From Actinoplanes sp. N902-109 (GTDB taxonomy: Bacteria > Actinomycetota > Actinomycetes > Mycobacteriales > Micromonosporaceae): a stretch of DNA of 64,000 bases. The notes under the pieces were generated by a model. It was not told where the DNA came from. It did not search any database and saw only the letters and a program-made list of their open reading frames with translations. Shown in pieces: positions 26,295 through 35,774 of the stretch. The position numbers were made by a program, and so were the translations under genes. Each line of letters begins with the position of its first letter. Position 1 is the stretch's first letter. Location: positions 4,837,501 through 4,901,500 of the forward strand of contig NC_021191.1 in assembly GCF_000389965.1 (NCBI RefSeq), given 5' to 3'.

Positions 26295-27226
26295 TGCCCC
26301 CGGGCGCGCCGGCGGGTGAGGACGCGGCGGACGCGGTTGCGGCTCAGCAGCAGGATGTCGCCGAGCCGGTTGACCATGCCGTCGCTGGTGATCAGCAGTT
26401 CGCCCACATAGGCCGAGGCGCGGTCCATCATGAGCAGCGCCTTGGCGTAGTCCTCGTCCACCGACCGCAGCTCCCACAGCCGGCGGCCCTGGTCCCAGGC
26501 GTGCGCCCGGGTGGCGGCGACCAGGATGTTCTGGCTCCAGTCGTCGAGGTCACCGGTCAAGCCGTCGATGCGCAGCTGCCAGCGGCTGGAGTAGCGGCGG
26601 CGCAGCAGCGGGATTTCCTGGTAGAAGATCTTGTTGACCAGCTTGTAGTCGGGGTGCATGCGCTCCTCGGGGGTGACGCCGAGCTGGTCCCAGGTGGCGA
26701 CCAGGGCGAGCGCCAGATCGTGGTTGATGTGGGCGTTGACCCCGAGCATGGCCGCCGCCAGCCGGCTCACCCGCTGGTCCTGGGCCCGGCGGAACAGCAC
26801 TTCCCAGGCGTCCGGGGTGGTGTGGTCCTCCTCGCCCCAGAGCCGCAGCGCGTCGAAGTAGCGCTTGGCGAACTCGACATCGAGCAGTTCGAGGAACGCC
26901 GGGTCGGCCACCTGCGGGCCGCCCAGCGCCCGGGCCACCCGGTCGGTGATCGTGTAGTACAGCGAGTTGAACGCGGCGACCCGGTTGGCCGCCGGCGGCG
27001 GTAGCAGGTCCATGATCCCCTGCGCCCGGGTCAGCTTGGTCAGCACGTCACCGATGGTGACCGTGGGGGTGTCGCAGAGTTCGGCCATCTCCTGACGAGC
27101 CTCGCCCCAGCCCCGGCCGTGCGGCACCAGGCCGGGCTCGTCCGGGGCCAGGCGCAGGCGTTCGGTGCGCAGGCGCTCGGCGCTGCTCTGCACGTTGTTG
27201 CTGTCGAATCCGACTGTCGTTGTCAT
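26291..27226 (-). CDS. DUF5995 family protein
   Basis: About 311 residues, with DUF5995 family phrases: AAFNSLYYTITDRVARAL, FLELLDVEFAKRYFDALRLW, RLAAAMLGVNAHINHDLALA. The last carries paired His/Asn that could bind metal (my inference). All-helical, no signal peptide, function unknown. ATG 27226 or the adjacent GTG 27229 may start it; AGGGGG precedes both. Confidence 0.85.
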   Translation of the reverse strand: MTTTVGFDSNNVQSSAERLRTERLRLAPDEPGLVPHGRGWGEARQEMAELCDTPTVTIGDVLTKLTRAQGIMDLLPPPAANRVAAFNSLYYTITDRVARALGGPQVADPAFLELLDVEFAKRYFDALRLWGEEDHTTPDAWEVLFRRAQDQRVSRLAAAMLGVNAHINHDLALALVATWDQLGVTPEERMHPDYKLVNKIFYQEIPLLRRRYSSRWQLRIDGLTGDLDDWSQNILVAATRAHAWDQGRRLWELRSVDEDYAKALLMMDRASAYVGELLITSDGMVNRLGDILLLSRNRVRRVLTRRRARGH

Positions 27227-27319
27227 CACGGCCCCCTGCCGTCAGCGAGACTGCGTGCTGAGCCACAGTGCACAGTGACGGACGAGAAGAGAACAGTCGA
27301 AGCAGGTACGCGACAGTAA

Positions 27320-28273
27320 TCAGCGTGCCATCAGGTCCACAAATCGTGACACATCGATGTTACCGCCGGTGATGATGACGCCGACCCGGCTGCCCAGGTC
27401 GAGGCGGCCGGAGAGCACCGCGGCCAGACCGGTGGCGCCGCTGGGCTCGATCACCACCCGCAGCCGCTCGAAGGCGAACCGCATGGCGTCGCGGATCTCG
27501 TCCTCGCCGACCAGCGTGACCTCGTCGACCAGCCGGCGGTTGACCGAGAAGGTCAGCTCGCCGGGGAGCGCCACCGCCTGCCCGTCGGCGATCGTGTGCG
27601 GCACCGGCACCCGGACCCGCTCCCCCGCGGCCAGCGAACGCTTGGTGTCGTCGCCCTCGCGCGGTTCCACGCCGATCACCCGCACGTCCGGCAGCAGCCC
27701 CTTGGCCGCCGTCGCGCTGCCGGCCAGCAGCCCGCCGCCGCCCACCGGCACCACCAGCGTGTCGAGCGTCCCGGCCCGGTCGATCAGCTCCAGCGCGGCG
27801 GTGCCCTGGCCCGCCATCACATCCCAGTTCTCGTACGGCGGGATCAGCGTGAGCCCCCGCTCCCCGGCGAGCCGGGCGGCCAGCGCGTCGCGGTCACCGG
27901 TGTACCGGTCGTACGTGACGACCTCGGCGCCGTAGCCCTCGACGGCGGCCCGCTTGGACGCCGGGGTGTCCTCGGGCATCAGCACGACGGCGTGGCTGCC
28001 CAGCTCCTGCGCGGCCAGCGCGATGGCCTGCCCGTGGTTGCCCGAGGAGAACGTGGCGATGCCCCGGGCGAGCTGCTCCTGGCTCAGCCGGGAGCAGGCG
28101 TTGTAGGCACCGCGGAACTTGAAGGCGCCGACCCGCTGGAAGTTCTCCGCCTTGAGGTGCACCTCGGCACCGGCCACCGCGTCGAGGGTGCGCGACCGCA
28201 GCACCGGCGTGCGGTGGGCCACGCCGTCCAGCCGCTTCGCGGCGTCCTGGACATCGGCGAGGGTGAGGGTCAT
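27320..28273 (-). CDS. threonine/serine dehydratase-like PLP enzyme
   Basis: A 317-residue fold-type II PLP enzyme. The catalytic lysine is in GAFKFRGAYNA, the phosphate loop is SSGNHGQAIAL, and the tetraglycine loop is VVPVGGGGLLAG. At this length it lacks the regulatory ACT domain of biosynthetic IlvA, so a catabolic threonine/serine dehydratase, hydroxyaspartate dehydratase or serine racemase is likely. It is coupled to the acyl-CoA synthetase by an ATGA overlap. Confidence 0.88.
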   Translation of the reverse strand: MTLTLADVQDAAKRLDGVAHRTPVLRSRTLDAVAGAEVHLKAENFQRVGAFKFRGAYNACSRLSQEQLARGIATFSSGNHGQAIALAAQELGSHAVVLMPEDTPASKRAAVEGYGAEVVTYDRYTGDRDALAARLAGERGLTLIPPYENWDVMAGQGTAALELIDRAGTLDTLVVPVGGGGLLAGSATAAKGLLPDVRVIGVEPREGDDTKRSLAAGERVRVPVPHTIADGQAVALPGELTFSVNRRLVDEVTLVGEDEIRDAMRFAFERLRVVIEPSGATGLAAVLSGRLDLGSRVGVIITGGNIDVSRFVDLMAR

Positions 28274-29640
28274 CGCAACCGGCCTTTCTGTACCTTGCCC
28301 ATGGCATTGCGCGGCAGTTCGGCGACGAGCGTGACCACCCGCGGGCGCTTGTGCGCGGCCAGCCGCTCGGCGACGAAGGTGATCAGCTCGTCGGGCGCGC
28401 ACGGGCCCTCGGCCACCACGAACGCGGTGATCTGCTCGCCCAGGTCGGGGTGCGGGGTGCCGATGACGGCGGCCTCACGCACGGCCGGGTGCAGCAGCAG
28501 CGCATCCTCGACCTCGCCCGCCCCGACCCGGTAGCCACCGGTCTTGATCAGATCGGTGGAGGCCCGCCCGACGATCCGGTGCCAGCCGTCCGGGCCGATC
28601 GTGGCCACGTCGCCGGTCGGGTACCAGCCGTCGGCGACCAGCGCTGACTCCTTGCCCAGGTAACCGTCGAACAGGGTGGTGCCGCGCACCTGGAGGTGGC
28701 CGATGCTGCTGCCGTCGTGCGGCACCCCCTCGGCCAGCCGGGTCTGCACCCCGCGCAGCGGCACGCCGACATACCCCGGGCGGCGCTCACCGTCGGCCCG
28801 GGCGCTGACGGTGATCAGGGTCTCGGTCATGCCGTACCGCTCGACGGGCGCCTGGCCGGTCAGCGCCACCAGACTCTCGAACACCGGCACGGGCAGCGGC
28901 GCACTGCCGGACACGAGCAGCCGGGCACCCCGCAGCTGCCGGGCCGCCTGCGGATCGGCGCAGACGCGCGACCACACGGTCGGCACGCCGAAGTAGAGCG
29001 ACCCGGCCGCCGCCGCGTACGCCTGCGGTGCCGGCTTCCCGGTGTGCACCAGCGGCGAGCCGGTGCGCAGCGCTCCCAGCACGCCCAGCACCAGCCCGTG
29101 CACGTGATACAGGGGCAGGCCGTGCACGAGCGTGTCCCCGGCGGTCCACTGCCACGCCTCGGCCAGCGCGTCCAGGTCGGCAGCGATCGCGGCGCGCGAG
29201 ATGACCACGCCCTTGGGCGGCCCGGTGGTGCCGCTGGTGTAGAGGATCAGCGCGGGGGTGGCCGCGGGCGGCTCGGCCGGCACGTCGCCGGGCGGCCGGG
29301 GCACGGTGATCGGCAGCACCGGCAACCCGCTGCCGCCCGCCGCGGCCGGGTCGTCGGAGAGCACCACGGTGGCCCCGGAGTCGCGCAGCACGTGCAGCCG
29401 CTCCAGCTCGCCCGCGTCCGGCGGCACCGGGACGACCGGCACCCCGGCCAGCAGCCCCGCGACCACCGCCTCGACCGTGGCCAGGCTCGCCGTCGCGTGC
29501 ACCGCGGCCACCGGCCCGTCGAGCTGCGCGGCCAGCGCGGCGGCCCGGCCGAGCAGGTCGTGCCGCGACACGGTGCCGCCCGGTGCGGTGATCAAGCTCT
29601 CCGCGTCCCCGTCCGCGTGCAAGGCTGTCAGCAATCGCAT
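28270..29640 (-). CDS. acyl-CoA synthetase, malonyl-CoA synthase (MatB)-like
   Basis: A 456-residue ANL-superfamily adenylating enzyme. The A3 core motif is LILYTSGTTGPPKGVVIS. PLYHVHGLVLGVLGALR and FGVPTVWSR resemble MatB, which activates malonate or methylmalonate with CoA and ATP. The A8 hinge (WYPTGDVATIGPDGWHRIVG) and the A10 catalytic Lys (ELPRNAMGKVQK) are present. Pairing with a Thr/Ser dehydratase hints at a 2-oxoacid/propionate link, but this is speculative. Confidence 0.85.
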   Translation of the reverse strand: MRLLTALHADGDAESLITAPGGTVSRHDLLGRAAALAAQLDGPVAAVHATASLATVEAVVAGLLAGVPVVPVPPDAGELERLHVLRDSGATVVLSDDPAAAGGSGLPVLPITVPRPPGDVPAEPPAATPALILYTSGTTGPPKGVVISRAAIAADLDALAEAWQWTAGDTLVHGLPLYHVHGLVLGVLGALRTGSPLVHTGKPAPQAYAAAAGSLYFGVPTVWSRVCADPQAARQLRGARLLVSGSAPLPVPVFESLVALTGQAPVERYGMTETLITVSARADGERRPGYVGVPLRGVQTRLAEGVPHDGSSIGHLQVRGTTLFDGYLGKESALVADGWYPTGDVATIGPDGWHRIVGRASTDLIKTGGYRVGAGEVEDALLLHPAVREAAVIGTPHPDLGEQITAFVVAEGPCAPDELITFVAERLAAHKRPRVVTLVAELPRNAMGKVQKGRLR

Positions 29641-29710
29641 GCTCAGATCTTTGCAGAGCCGCTCGACTGCTCCGCCGATACATCGTCCTCGTTGCCCAGG
29701 AGACTGCCGG

Positions 29711-31882
29711 ATGCTGCACCATGACGGCGTGACCGCCGCCCTCACCGCCGGGGGCGTGACCGTCCTCGTGGACACCAGCGGCGACCGGTTGCCGGCGATC
29801 ACCTACTGGGGTCCGCAGCTGCCCGGGATCGACGCCGACCTGGCCGCCGCGCTGCTGCTGACGGCCGAGCCGGTGGCCGGCACCAACGACATCGAGCCGC
29901 GCCCGCGGGTGGCGGTGCTGCCGGAACACCGCACCGGCTGGCCCGGCCGGCCCGGTCTGAGCGGTTCGTTCGCCGGTCGCGGCTGGTCGCCCGCGTTCGG
30001 GGTCACCGCCGTCACCCTCGACGGGGTCCCGGCCACCGGGTTCGTCGCGGCCGGCGCGGCGGCGCTGGAGGTGACCGCCACCGACGACAGCGACCGCCTC
30101 GAACTCGTGGTGCGGGTGGAGCTGCGCGAGTCGGGACTGCTGCGGCTGCGGGCCCGGGTGCGCAACCTGGCCCCGGAGCCGTACGAGCTCACCGCGCTCA
30201 CCCCCGCCGTGCCCGTCCCCGCGCACGCGGCCGACCTGCTCGACTTCTCCGGCCGGCACAACCTGGAACGGGTGCCGCAGCGCAGCCCGTTCGGCTTCGG
30301 CGCGCACGTCCGGGAGAACCGCAAGGGCCGCACCGGCGCTGACAGCGCCTACCTGCTGCACGCCGGGACCAGCGGCTTCGGCTTCGCCGGCGGTGACATC
30401 TGGGCGGTGCACACCGCGTGGAGCGGCAACCACCTGCACTACGCCGAGCAGGTGCACACCGGCGAGAAGCTGCTCGGCGGGGGCGAGCTGCTGCTGCCCG
30501 GCGAGATCCGGCTGGGCACCGGTGAGACCTACGAGAGCCCGTGGCTGTACGCCGCCTACGGCCACGGCCTGGACGAGGTGGCCCGCCGCTTCCACCGCCA
30601 CCTGCGCGCCCGCGAGCGCCCGGTGGGCACCGACCGGCCGGTCACGCTCAACGTGTGGGAGGCGGTGTACTTCGACCACGACACCGACCGGCTGCTCGAC
30701 CTGGCGGACCGGGCCGCCGCTGCCGGGGTGGAACGCTACGTGCTCGACGACGGCTGGTTCGGCTCGCGCCGCAACGACCACTCCGGGCTCGGCGACTGGG
30801 TGGTGTCGCCCGACGTGTGGCCGCACGGGCTGCACCCGCTGGTCGACCGGGTGCGCGCGCTGGGCATGCAGTTCGGCCTGTGGTTCGAGCCCGAGATGGT
30901 GAACCCGGACTCCGACCTGGCCCGCGCCCACCCCGGGTGGATCATGGCGGCGCGCTCGCGGTGGCCGGTGGAGTCGCGCCACCAGCAGGTGCTCAACCTC
31001 GCCGTCCCGGAGGCGTACCAGCACGTCAAGGGTCAGATCCTCGCGGTGCTCGACGAGTACGACATCGGCTACCTCAAGTGGGATCACAACCGCGACCTGG
31101 TCGAGGCGGGTGACCAGACCGATGGTGGGCGGCCCGCGGTGCACGCCCAGACGCTGGCCTTCTACCGGCTGCTCGACGAGATCCGCGCCGCGCACCCGGC
31201 GCTGGAGATCGAGTCCTGCTCGTCCGGCGGCGCCCGCGTCGACCTGGCCGTCCTGGAACGCACCGACCGGGTGTGGACCTCGGACAACATCGACCCGCAC
31301 GACCGGCAGCGGATGCTGCGCTGGACCAGCCAGCTGGTCCCGCCGGAGTTCCTCGGCTCGCACATCGCCTCGGGCCGCTCGCACACCACCGGGCGCCGCC
31401 ACGACCTCGGCTACCGCGCCGCCACCGCCGTCTTCGGCCACCTGGGCATCGAGTGGGACCTGGCCCGGGCCACCGCCGCCGAGCTGGCCGAGCTGGGTGA
31501 CTGGCTGGCGTTCTACAAGGAGCAGCGCGGCCTGCTGCTCAGCGGCGACCTCGTCCGGATGGACGGCTACGACGACCGGCTGCTGGTGCACGGCGTGCTC
31601 GCACCCGACCGCAGCCGGGCGCTGTTCGCCATGGTCACGACGGACAGCGTGTTCCCCGACCCGGCGGTCCGGCTGCGCCTGCGCGGCCTGGCCCCGGCGC
31701 AGCGGTACCGGGTCCGGCCGGTGTTCCCCGGCCAGGCGCCCGACCTGCTCGACCCGCCGCGCTGGTGGGGCGAGGACCGGTCGGGCCGGATCCTCACCGG
31801 GGCCGCACTGGAGCGGGCCGGGCTGGCCTGCCCGCGCGTACACCCGGACCAGGTGGTGCTCTACCGGGCCGACGCCGTGTAG
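29711..31882 (+). CDS. alpha-galactosidase, glycoside hydrolase family 36
   Basis: A 723-residue cytosolic GH36 enzyme cleaving alpha-1,6-galactosides such as melibiose and raffinose. An N-terminal beta-sandwich (to about 330) precedes the barrel. The nucleophile Asp is in YLKWDHNRD and the acid/base Asp in VWTSDNIDPHDR. The substrate-binding SCSSGGARVDLAVL motif lies between them. ATG 29711 has AGGAG about 9 nt upstream. No transporter is adjacent, so its substrate must be imported by a distant system. Confidence 0.92.
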   Translation: MLHHDGVTAALTAGGVTVLVDTSGDRLPAITYWGPQLPGIDADLAAALLLTAEPVAGTNDIEPRPRVAVLPEHRTGWPGRPGLSGSFAGRGWSPAFGVTAVTLDGVPATGFVAAGAAALEVTATDDSDRLELVVRVELRESGLLRLRARVRNLAPEPYELTALTPAVPVPAHAADLLDFSGRHNLERVPQRSPFGFGAHVRENRKGRTGADSAYLLHAGTSGFGFAGGDIWAVHTAWSGNHLHYAEQVHTGEKLLGGGELLLPGEIRLGTGETYESPWLYAAYGHGLDEVARRFHRHLRARERPVGTDRPVTLNVWEAVYFDHDTDRLLDLADRAAAAGVERYVLDDGWFGSRRNDHSGLGDWVVSPDVWPHGLHPLVDRVRALGMQFGLWFEPEMVNPDSDLARAHPGWIMAARSRWPVESRHQQVLNLAVPEAYQHVKGQILAVLDEYDIGYLKWDHNRDLVEAGDQTDGGRPAVHAQTLAFYRLLDEIRAAHPALEIESCSSGGARVDLAVLERTDRVWTSDNIDPHDRQRMLRWTSQLVPPEFLGSHIASGRSHTTGRRHDLGYRAATAVFGHLGIEWDLARATAAELAELGDWLAFYKEQRGLLLSGDLVRMDGYDDRLLVHGVLAPDRSRALFAMVTTDSVFPDPAVRLRLRGLAPAQRYRVRPVFPGQAPDLLDPPRWWGEDRSGRILTGAALERAGLACPRVHPDQVVLYRADAV

Positions 31883-32082
31883 GGCGGGCGGGTCACGCCG
31901 TGCCACGCGACGGCTCCGGGCATCGCCGCGACCCCGATCAGCCCGACCGGCAAGCGGACGTCCACGGTGGACGGCGGTGCACACCACCGGAATCCTCACC
32001 CGGCCCCGGCCCCGGCCCGGCCCCGGCGCGGCCTGTCCCGGCAGCGCCCCGGTGTCGTCCGGGCCGGGACCCGTCGATCAGC

Positions 32083-32949
32083 TCACCGACCTGCCCGGAG
32101 GTGCCGCAGGGCGTGGTCGAGGGCGTCGGCGGCCGGGCACCCCACATCCGGCACGACCCCGGTGCCCTCCCAGTTGGTCCCGGTGACCGGGCTGATCGAC
32201 CGGGCGATCGGCACGGTCACCTCGACCGTCGGCGACAGCGCGAAGACGGTGGTCGGGTGCGCACCCCCGCGCGTGGTCTCGCCGACCACCGTCGCCCGCC
32301 CGTGCGTCTGCACCGTGTACGCCAGATCCTCCCCGCCGGAGAACGTCGTCCCGCTGGTCAGCACGACGATCGGCCGGTCCAGGTACCGCTCGCCGGGCAG
32401 GTGGGCCAGCGACCAGTACTGCCGGGTCACGCCGGACGGGCCGTCGTAGATGTCGATCAGGTGCGTGCCGTCGTCCGGGAAGAAGTAGCTGACGAGGAAG
32501 TTCACCCCGTTCGGCGCGCCTCCCCGGCACTCCCGCAGATCGATGACCAGCGCGGCGGTGTGCGCCAGCTGCGCCATCGCCGCGGCGATCGCGTGCCCGC
32601 CCATCCCCGCCTCGGGGATCTCCCGCAGCTCCAGCAGCCCGACATTGCCCTCGAGCCGTTCGACCTTGGCGATCCCGTACGCCACCGTCTTGAGCCGTTC
32701 CCGGTACGCCGCGATGATCTGCTCCTCGGTCAGCGCGTCGTGCATCTCGGGACCCCGGACCCGCAACCGCAGATGCTTGTCCGCCGTCACGTCGTGGAAG
32801 ACACCGGTCAGCCGCTCGCACAGCGCAGCCTCGTCGAGCCCGCCGTAGTCCCCGGCACGGACCCGCTCGGCCAGCACGCCCGCCTTGGCGGGGAAGATGT
32901 AGTGCTCCTGGATCAGCCGCAGGGCCGCATCGATCAACGTCTCAACCAC
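32083..32949 (-). CDS. S41 family peptidase (IRBP/Tsp-like)
   Basis: A 288-residue protein with the S41 fold. An N-terminal helical domain starts VETLIDAALRLIQEHYIFPAK and a C-terminal catalytic domain carries the nucleophile segment TSGTTFSGGEDLAY. No PDZ domain or signal peptide is seen, so it is probably cytosolic and may process small peptides. GTG 32949 is chosen because homology-like sequence begins there; upstream codons read as low-complexity Arg/Gly. Confidence 0.85.
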   Translation of the reverse strand: MVETLIDAALRLIQEHYIFPAKAGVLAERVRAGDYGGLDEAALCERLTGVFHDVTADKHLRLRVRGPEMHDALTEEQIIAAYRERLKTVAYGIAKVERLEGNVGLLELREIPEAGMGGHAIAAAMAQLAHTAALVIDLRECRGGAPNGVNFLVSYFFPDDGTHLIDIYDGPSGVTRQYWSLAHLPGERYLDRPIVVLTSGTTFSGGEDLAYTVQTHGRATVVGETTRGGAHPTTVFALSPTVEVTVPIARSISPVTGTNWEGTGVVPDVGCPAADALDHALRHLRAGR

Positions 32950-33090
32950 GGCCGACAACCTACCGCCGCCGCGGCCCGCCGTGGGGGCACCCGCCCGGGC
33001 ACCGGATCGGCGTGATCGTCGGATAGCCGACCCGATTCGTCCGGGGAAAGCGATCACGCCGCCCGGCAGCTTTGGCTATCTTTCCTGACC

Positions 33091-33735
33091 ATGGAGGAGA
33101 GCTTCTGGTACGAGTCGTGGGACGAGGGCGGCACGAAGACGAGTTTCCATCTGCGCGACGTGCACCCGCACGCGGCGATGCTGGCGCAGCGGGGACTGCT
33201 GGACGACGCGACCGTGTTCGTGCCGCTCTGCGGCAAGTCGGTCGACCTGCCGTATTTCGCCCGGCACGCGCGCCGGGTCGTCGGTGTCGAGCTGGTCCCG
33301 CAGGCGGTCGGGCAGTTCTTCGCCGACAACGAGCTGACCCCGGTCGAGCAGCCACCGGGCGTGTTCCGGGCCGGCAACCTCGAGATCCGCTGCGGGGATC
33401 TGTTCCGGCTCACCCCGGCGGACCTGGGCCCGATCGACGTCGTCTACGACCGGGCGGCGCTGATCGCCTTCCCCGACGACATGCGCGACCGTTACGTGGC
33501 CAAGATGATCGAGCTGACCCGCCCCGGCACCCGCTACTTCATCAACACCCTGGAGTATCACCCGCTGCTGCCGTCCCCGCCGTTCAGCGTCGGCCCCGAG
33601 CAGATCGAGAGCTACTACGGCGCCCACTTCACCATCGACCACGTGTGCCACGACGACCGCCCCGGGCACCGCATGGTGGAGAAGTTCGGCCTCGACCGCC
33701 TGGCCGAGCACGGCTTCCTGCTGACCCGCCGCTGA
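33091..33735 (+). CDS. thiopurine S-methyltransferase (TPMT) family protein
   Basis: A 214-residue SAM-dependent methyltransferase. It begins ESFWYESWDEGGTKTSFH and has the family hallmark TVFVPLCGKSVDLPYFA (SAM-binding loop) and VVYDRAALIAFP. Bacterial members methylate thiols, selenium or tellurium species and can confer metalloid tolerance. The local substrate is unknown. It is monocistronic; IS remnants follow 40 bp downstream. Confidence 0.9.
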   Translation: MEESFWYESWDEGGTKTSFHLRDVHPHAAMLAQRGLLDDATVFVPLCGKSVDLPYFARHARRVVGVELVPQAVGQFFADNELTPVEQPPGVFRAGNLEIRCGDLFRLTPADLGPIDVVYDRAALIAFPDDMRDRYVAKMIELTRPGTRYFINTLEYHPLLPSPPFSVGPEQIESYYGAHFTIDHVCHDDRPGHRMVEKFGLDRLAEHGFLLTRR

Positions 33736-33775
33736 CCACACCCGCAGCTCCCTGGTGCGCACGGGCGAGGTGTCC

Positions 33776-34589
33776 CTATGGGTTCGTCAAGCGGCGAGGG
33801 CGTGATCTGAGGGTCGGGTTTGGTAGGACGTCGACCCGGCGGCGGGCGAGGCAGATGAGAGCGGCGTTGTGGCGTTTGCCTTGAGCTCGTTTGCGGTCGT
33901 ATTAGGCCCGCGATGGCGGGTGTGCGAGGGATGCGAACGCGGCGAGGAAGAACGCGCGTTTGAGCTGTTTGTTGCCGACCTTTGGTCGGGTGTTCGCCGC
34001 GGATGCTGGTGCCGGAGCGGCGGGTCACCGGGGCGAGGCCGGCGTAGGCGCCCAGGTGTCCTGGGGATGTGAAGGCGGTGCCGTCGCCGACTTCGAGCAG
34101 GATCCGGGCGACGGTCCTGACCCCGATACCCGGCATCGAGGTCAGGACCCGGGCGAGAGGGTGCGCATCGAGTATCCCGTCGACTTCCTCGCCGACCTCG
34201 ACGCGGCGCAGTGTGTGCGGCAGGGTTCGGGCGGCGTCCGCGATGACATAGGCGTCGCGGGCGTCGGTCTTGGCCGCACCGGGGTGCAGGTCCGCGATCC
34301 GGCGCATCGCCAGGCCGGGCAGATAGGCCACCTGATGGCCGCAGGCCCGGGCAACCGCGACCGGCAACGCTCCGATCGACGCGGGCTGGTCGACCACCAC
34401 CAAGATCCGGCCGTGGCGGGCAAGTTTGTCGAACACCTGCCGCAACCTGGCCTCGGTGTTGACCAGCGCGGCGTCATGCAAGCGCTTCCCGCCGGGGTCC
34501 AAGGCGACGGCGTGATGGCCGTCCCTACCGACGTCGAGACCGAGAAACACCTGGTAATGGCCGTGCACATCGCCTCCCCGCGACGTCAC
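33776..34589 (-). pseudogene. decayed IS110-family transposase (relic 1)
   Basis: A DEDD-type IS110 recombinase remnant. The N-terminus is intact (FLGLDVGRDGHHAVALD; DARDAYVIADAARTLPHTL). About 200 residues of the middle are missing in frame, so VEVGEE joins directly to VDGILDAHPLARVLTSMPG. After GEHPTKG a one-base insertion shifts the frame; in the other frame NKQLKRAFFLAAFA and HNAALICLARRR are readable, with a TAA inside. It cannot encode an active enzyme. Confidence 0.85.
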
Positions 34590-34756
34590 CCCTTCACTCG
34601 ATCACCAGTCCGGCGTCGACCGTCGGCAGCCACGTTACGAGCAGACCTACCCCAGCACACCAGGCGGTCGTGTCCCTGTCAGCGATCCGTCGACGCCACC
34701 CGACCTGGTGACAACACCCCCCGGATCATCCGTACGACAGGGGCAGTAAGGCGCTC
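34590..34756. mobile_element. non-coding end between the two IS110 relics
   Basis: A 167-bp stretch without a reading frame, lying on the 5' side of relic 1. In IS110-group elements this non-coding left end encodes the bridge RNA that guides recombination. Whether such an RNA existed here cannot be judged by eye. Confidence 0.35.
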
Positions 34757-35673
34757 CTATGACTCGTCAAGGTGTGGCGGGGTAGTTTCCAGACGGCGGA
34801 AGAGTTCGCGCGCGACGTAGCGTTTGAGGCACGGACGGTCTTGCCGGACGAGGCAGGAATCGGTGCAGTGCCCGCCAGCATGGCGAACGCGGCGTCGGTG
34901 CGGCAGCGGCCGGGTTGTGACCAGGCGGTCAGGACGGTCGCGGCGACGATCGGCCCTACTCCAGTGTTCCAGCAGGTCCGGACGCCAGGCTTTGACGACG
35001 GCGATGATCGCCTTCTCATGGGCGCGGGCCTGTGCTTCGAGGAACCGAACTCGGCGGGCCAGTTCACCAAGCACGCTCAGGCAGGTGAAGACCTCGACGT
35101 CCTGGACGCCTGCCGGACGCAGGCGGCTGGCCGTGATCAGTATGATCCGAGTGCTCTGATAACGAAAACGTGCGCGCACTGTCTCGGGAGCAGTCGTGAC
35201 CATGGCGTGCAGCTGTTGCTGGGCATCGGCTCCGGCCGCAACCGCAGCCCGGCGAGCAGTCAGCCGCATCTGCAACGCAGCGCGCTGCACGCCGGTCCTG
35301 GGCTGTGCCAGCCGGGTGCGGGCAAGAGCGTCGCGGGCGGCGCGTTCGGCGTCGATCGGATCAGACTTGGCTCCGCCACGGCGGGCCGGGCGTTGCGGCC
35401 TGTCGAGCTCGACCACCCATTCGCCGTTGCCGGCCAGATGCCGTGCCAGACCGGCGCCGTAACCGCCCGAGCCTTCCAAAGCCCACACTCGTAGCCCCGG
35501 GTGCTGCCCGGCCATCGCCGTCAACGCGACATAGCCGTCTGGGTCTGCGTTGACAGTGGTCCTGTCGAGAACCGCACCAGTCCGGAATCGATCACGGCGG
35601 CGGTGTGAGTGTCTTTGTGGGTGTCGACGCCGATGACGACCTCGGCGATGTCTGCCCCGCCGCTACCGGTCAT
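34757..35673 (-). pseudogene. decayed IS110-family transposase (relic 2)
   Basis: A second IS110-type recombinase, different in sequence from relic 1. The N-terminus EVVIGVDTHKDTHTAAVID ends in a one-base frameshift. The next frame gives MAGQHPGLRVWALEGSGGYG and KSDPIDAERAARDALA, so all acidic DEDD positions are still visible. Near 34985 another shift moves the reading to TGVGPIVAATVLTAW and a deletion then joins it to CLKRYVARELFRRLE. Multiple lesions mark it as dead. Confidence 0.85.
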
Positions 35674-35774
35674 CAGCCGATCATGAACCGGCCGACCTGA
35701 TCAAGCCTCACCGTCATGCCAGGCCGGGCGACCGAGCAGTCCCCAGCTGGGGACGATCCGAAAGGTAACGGGTG

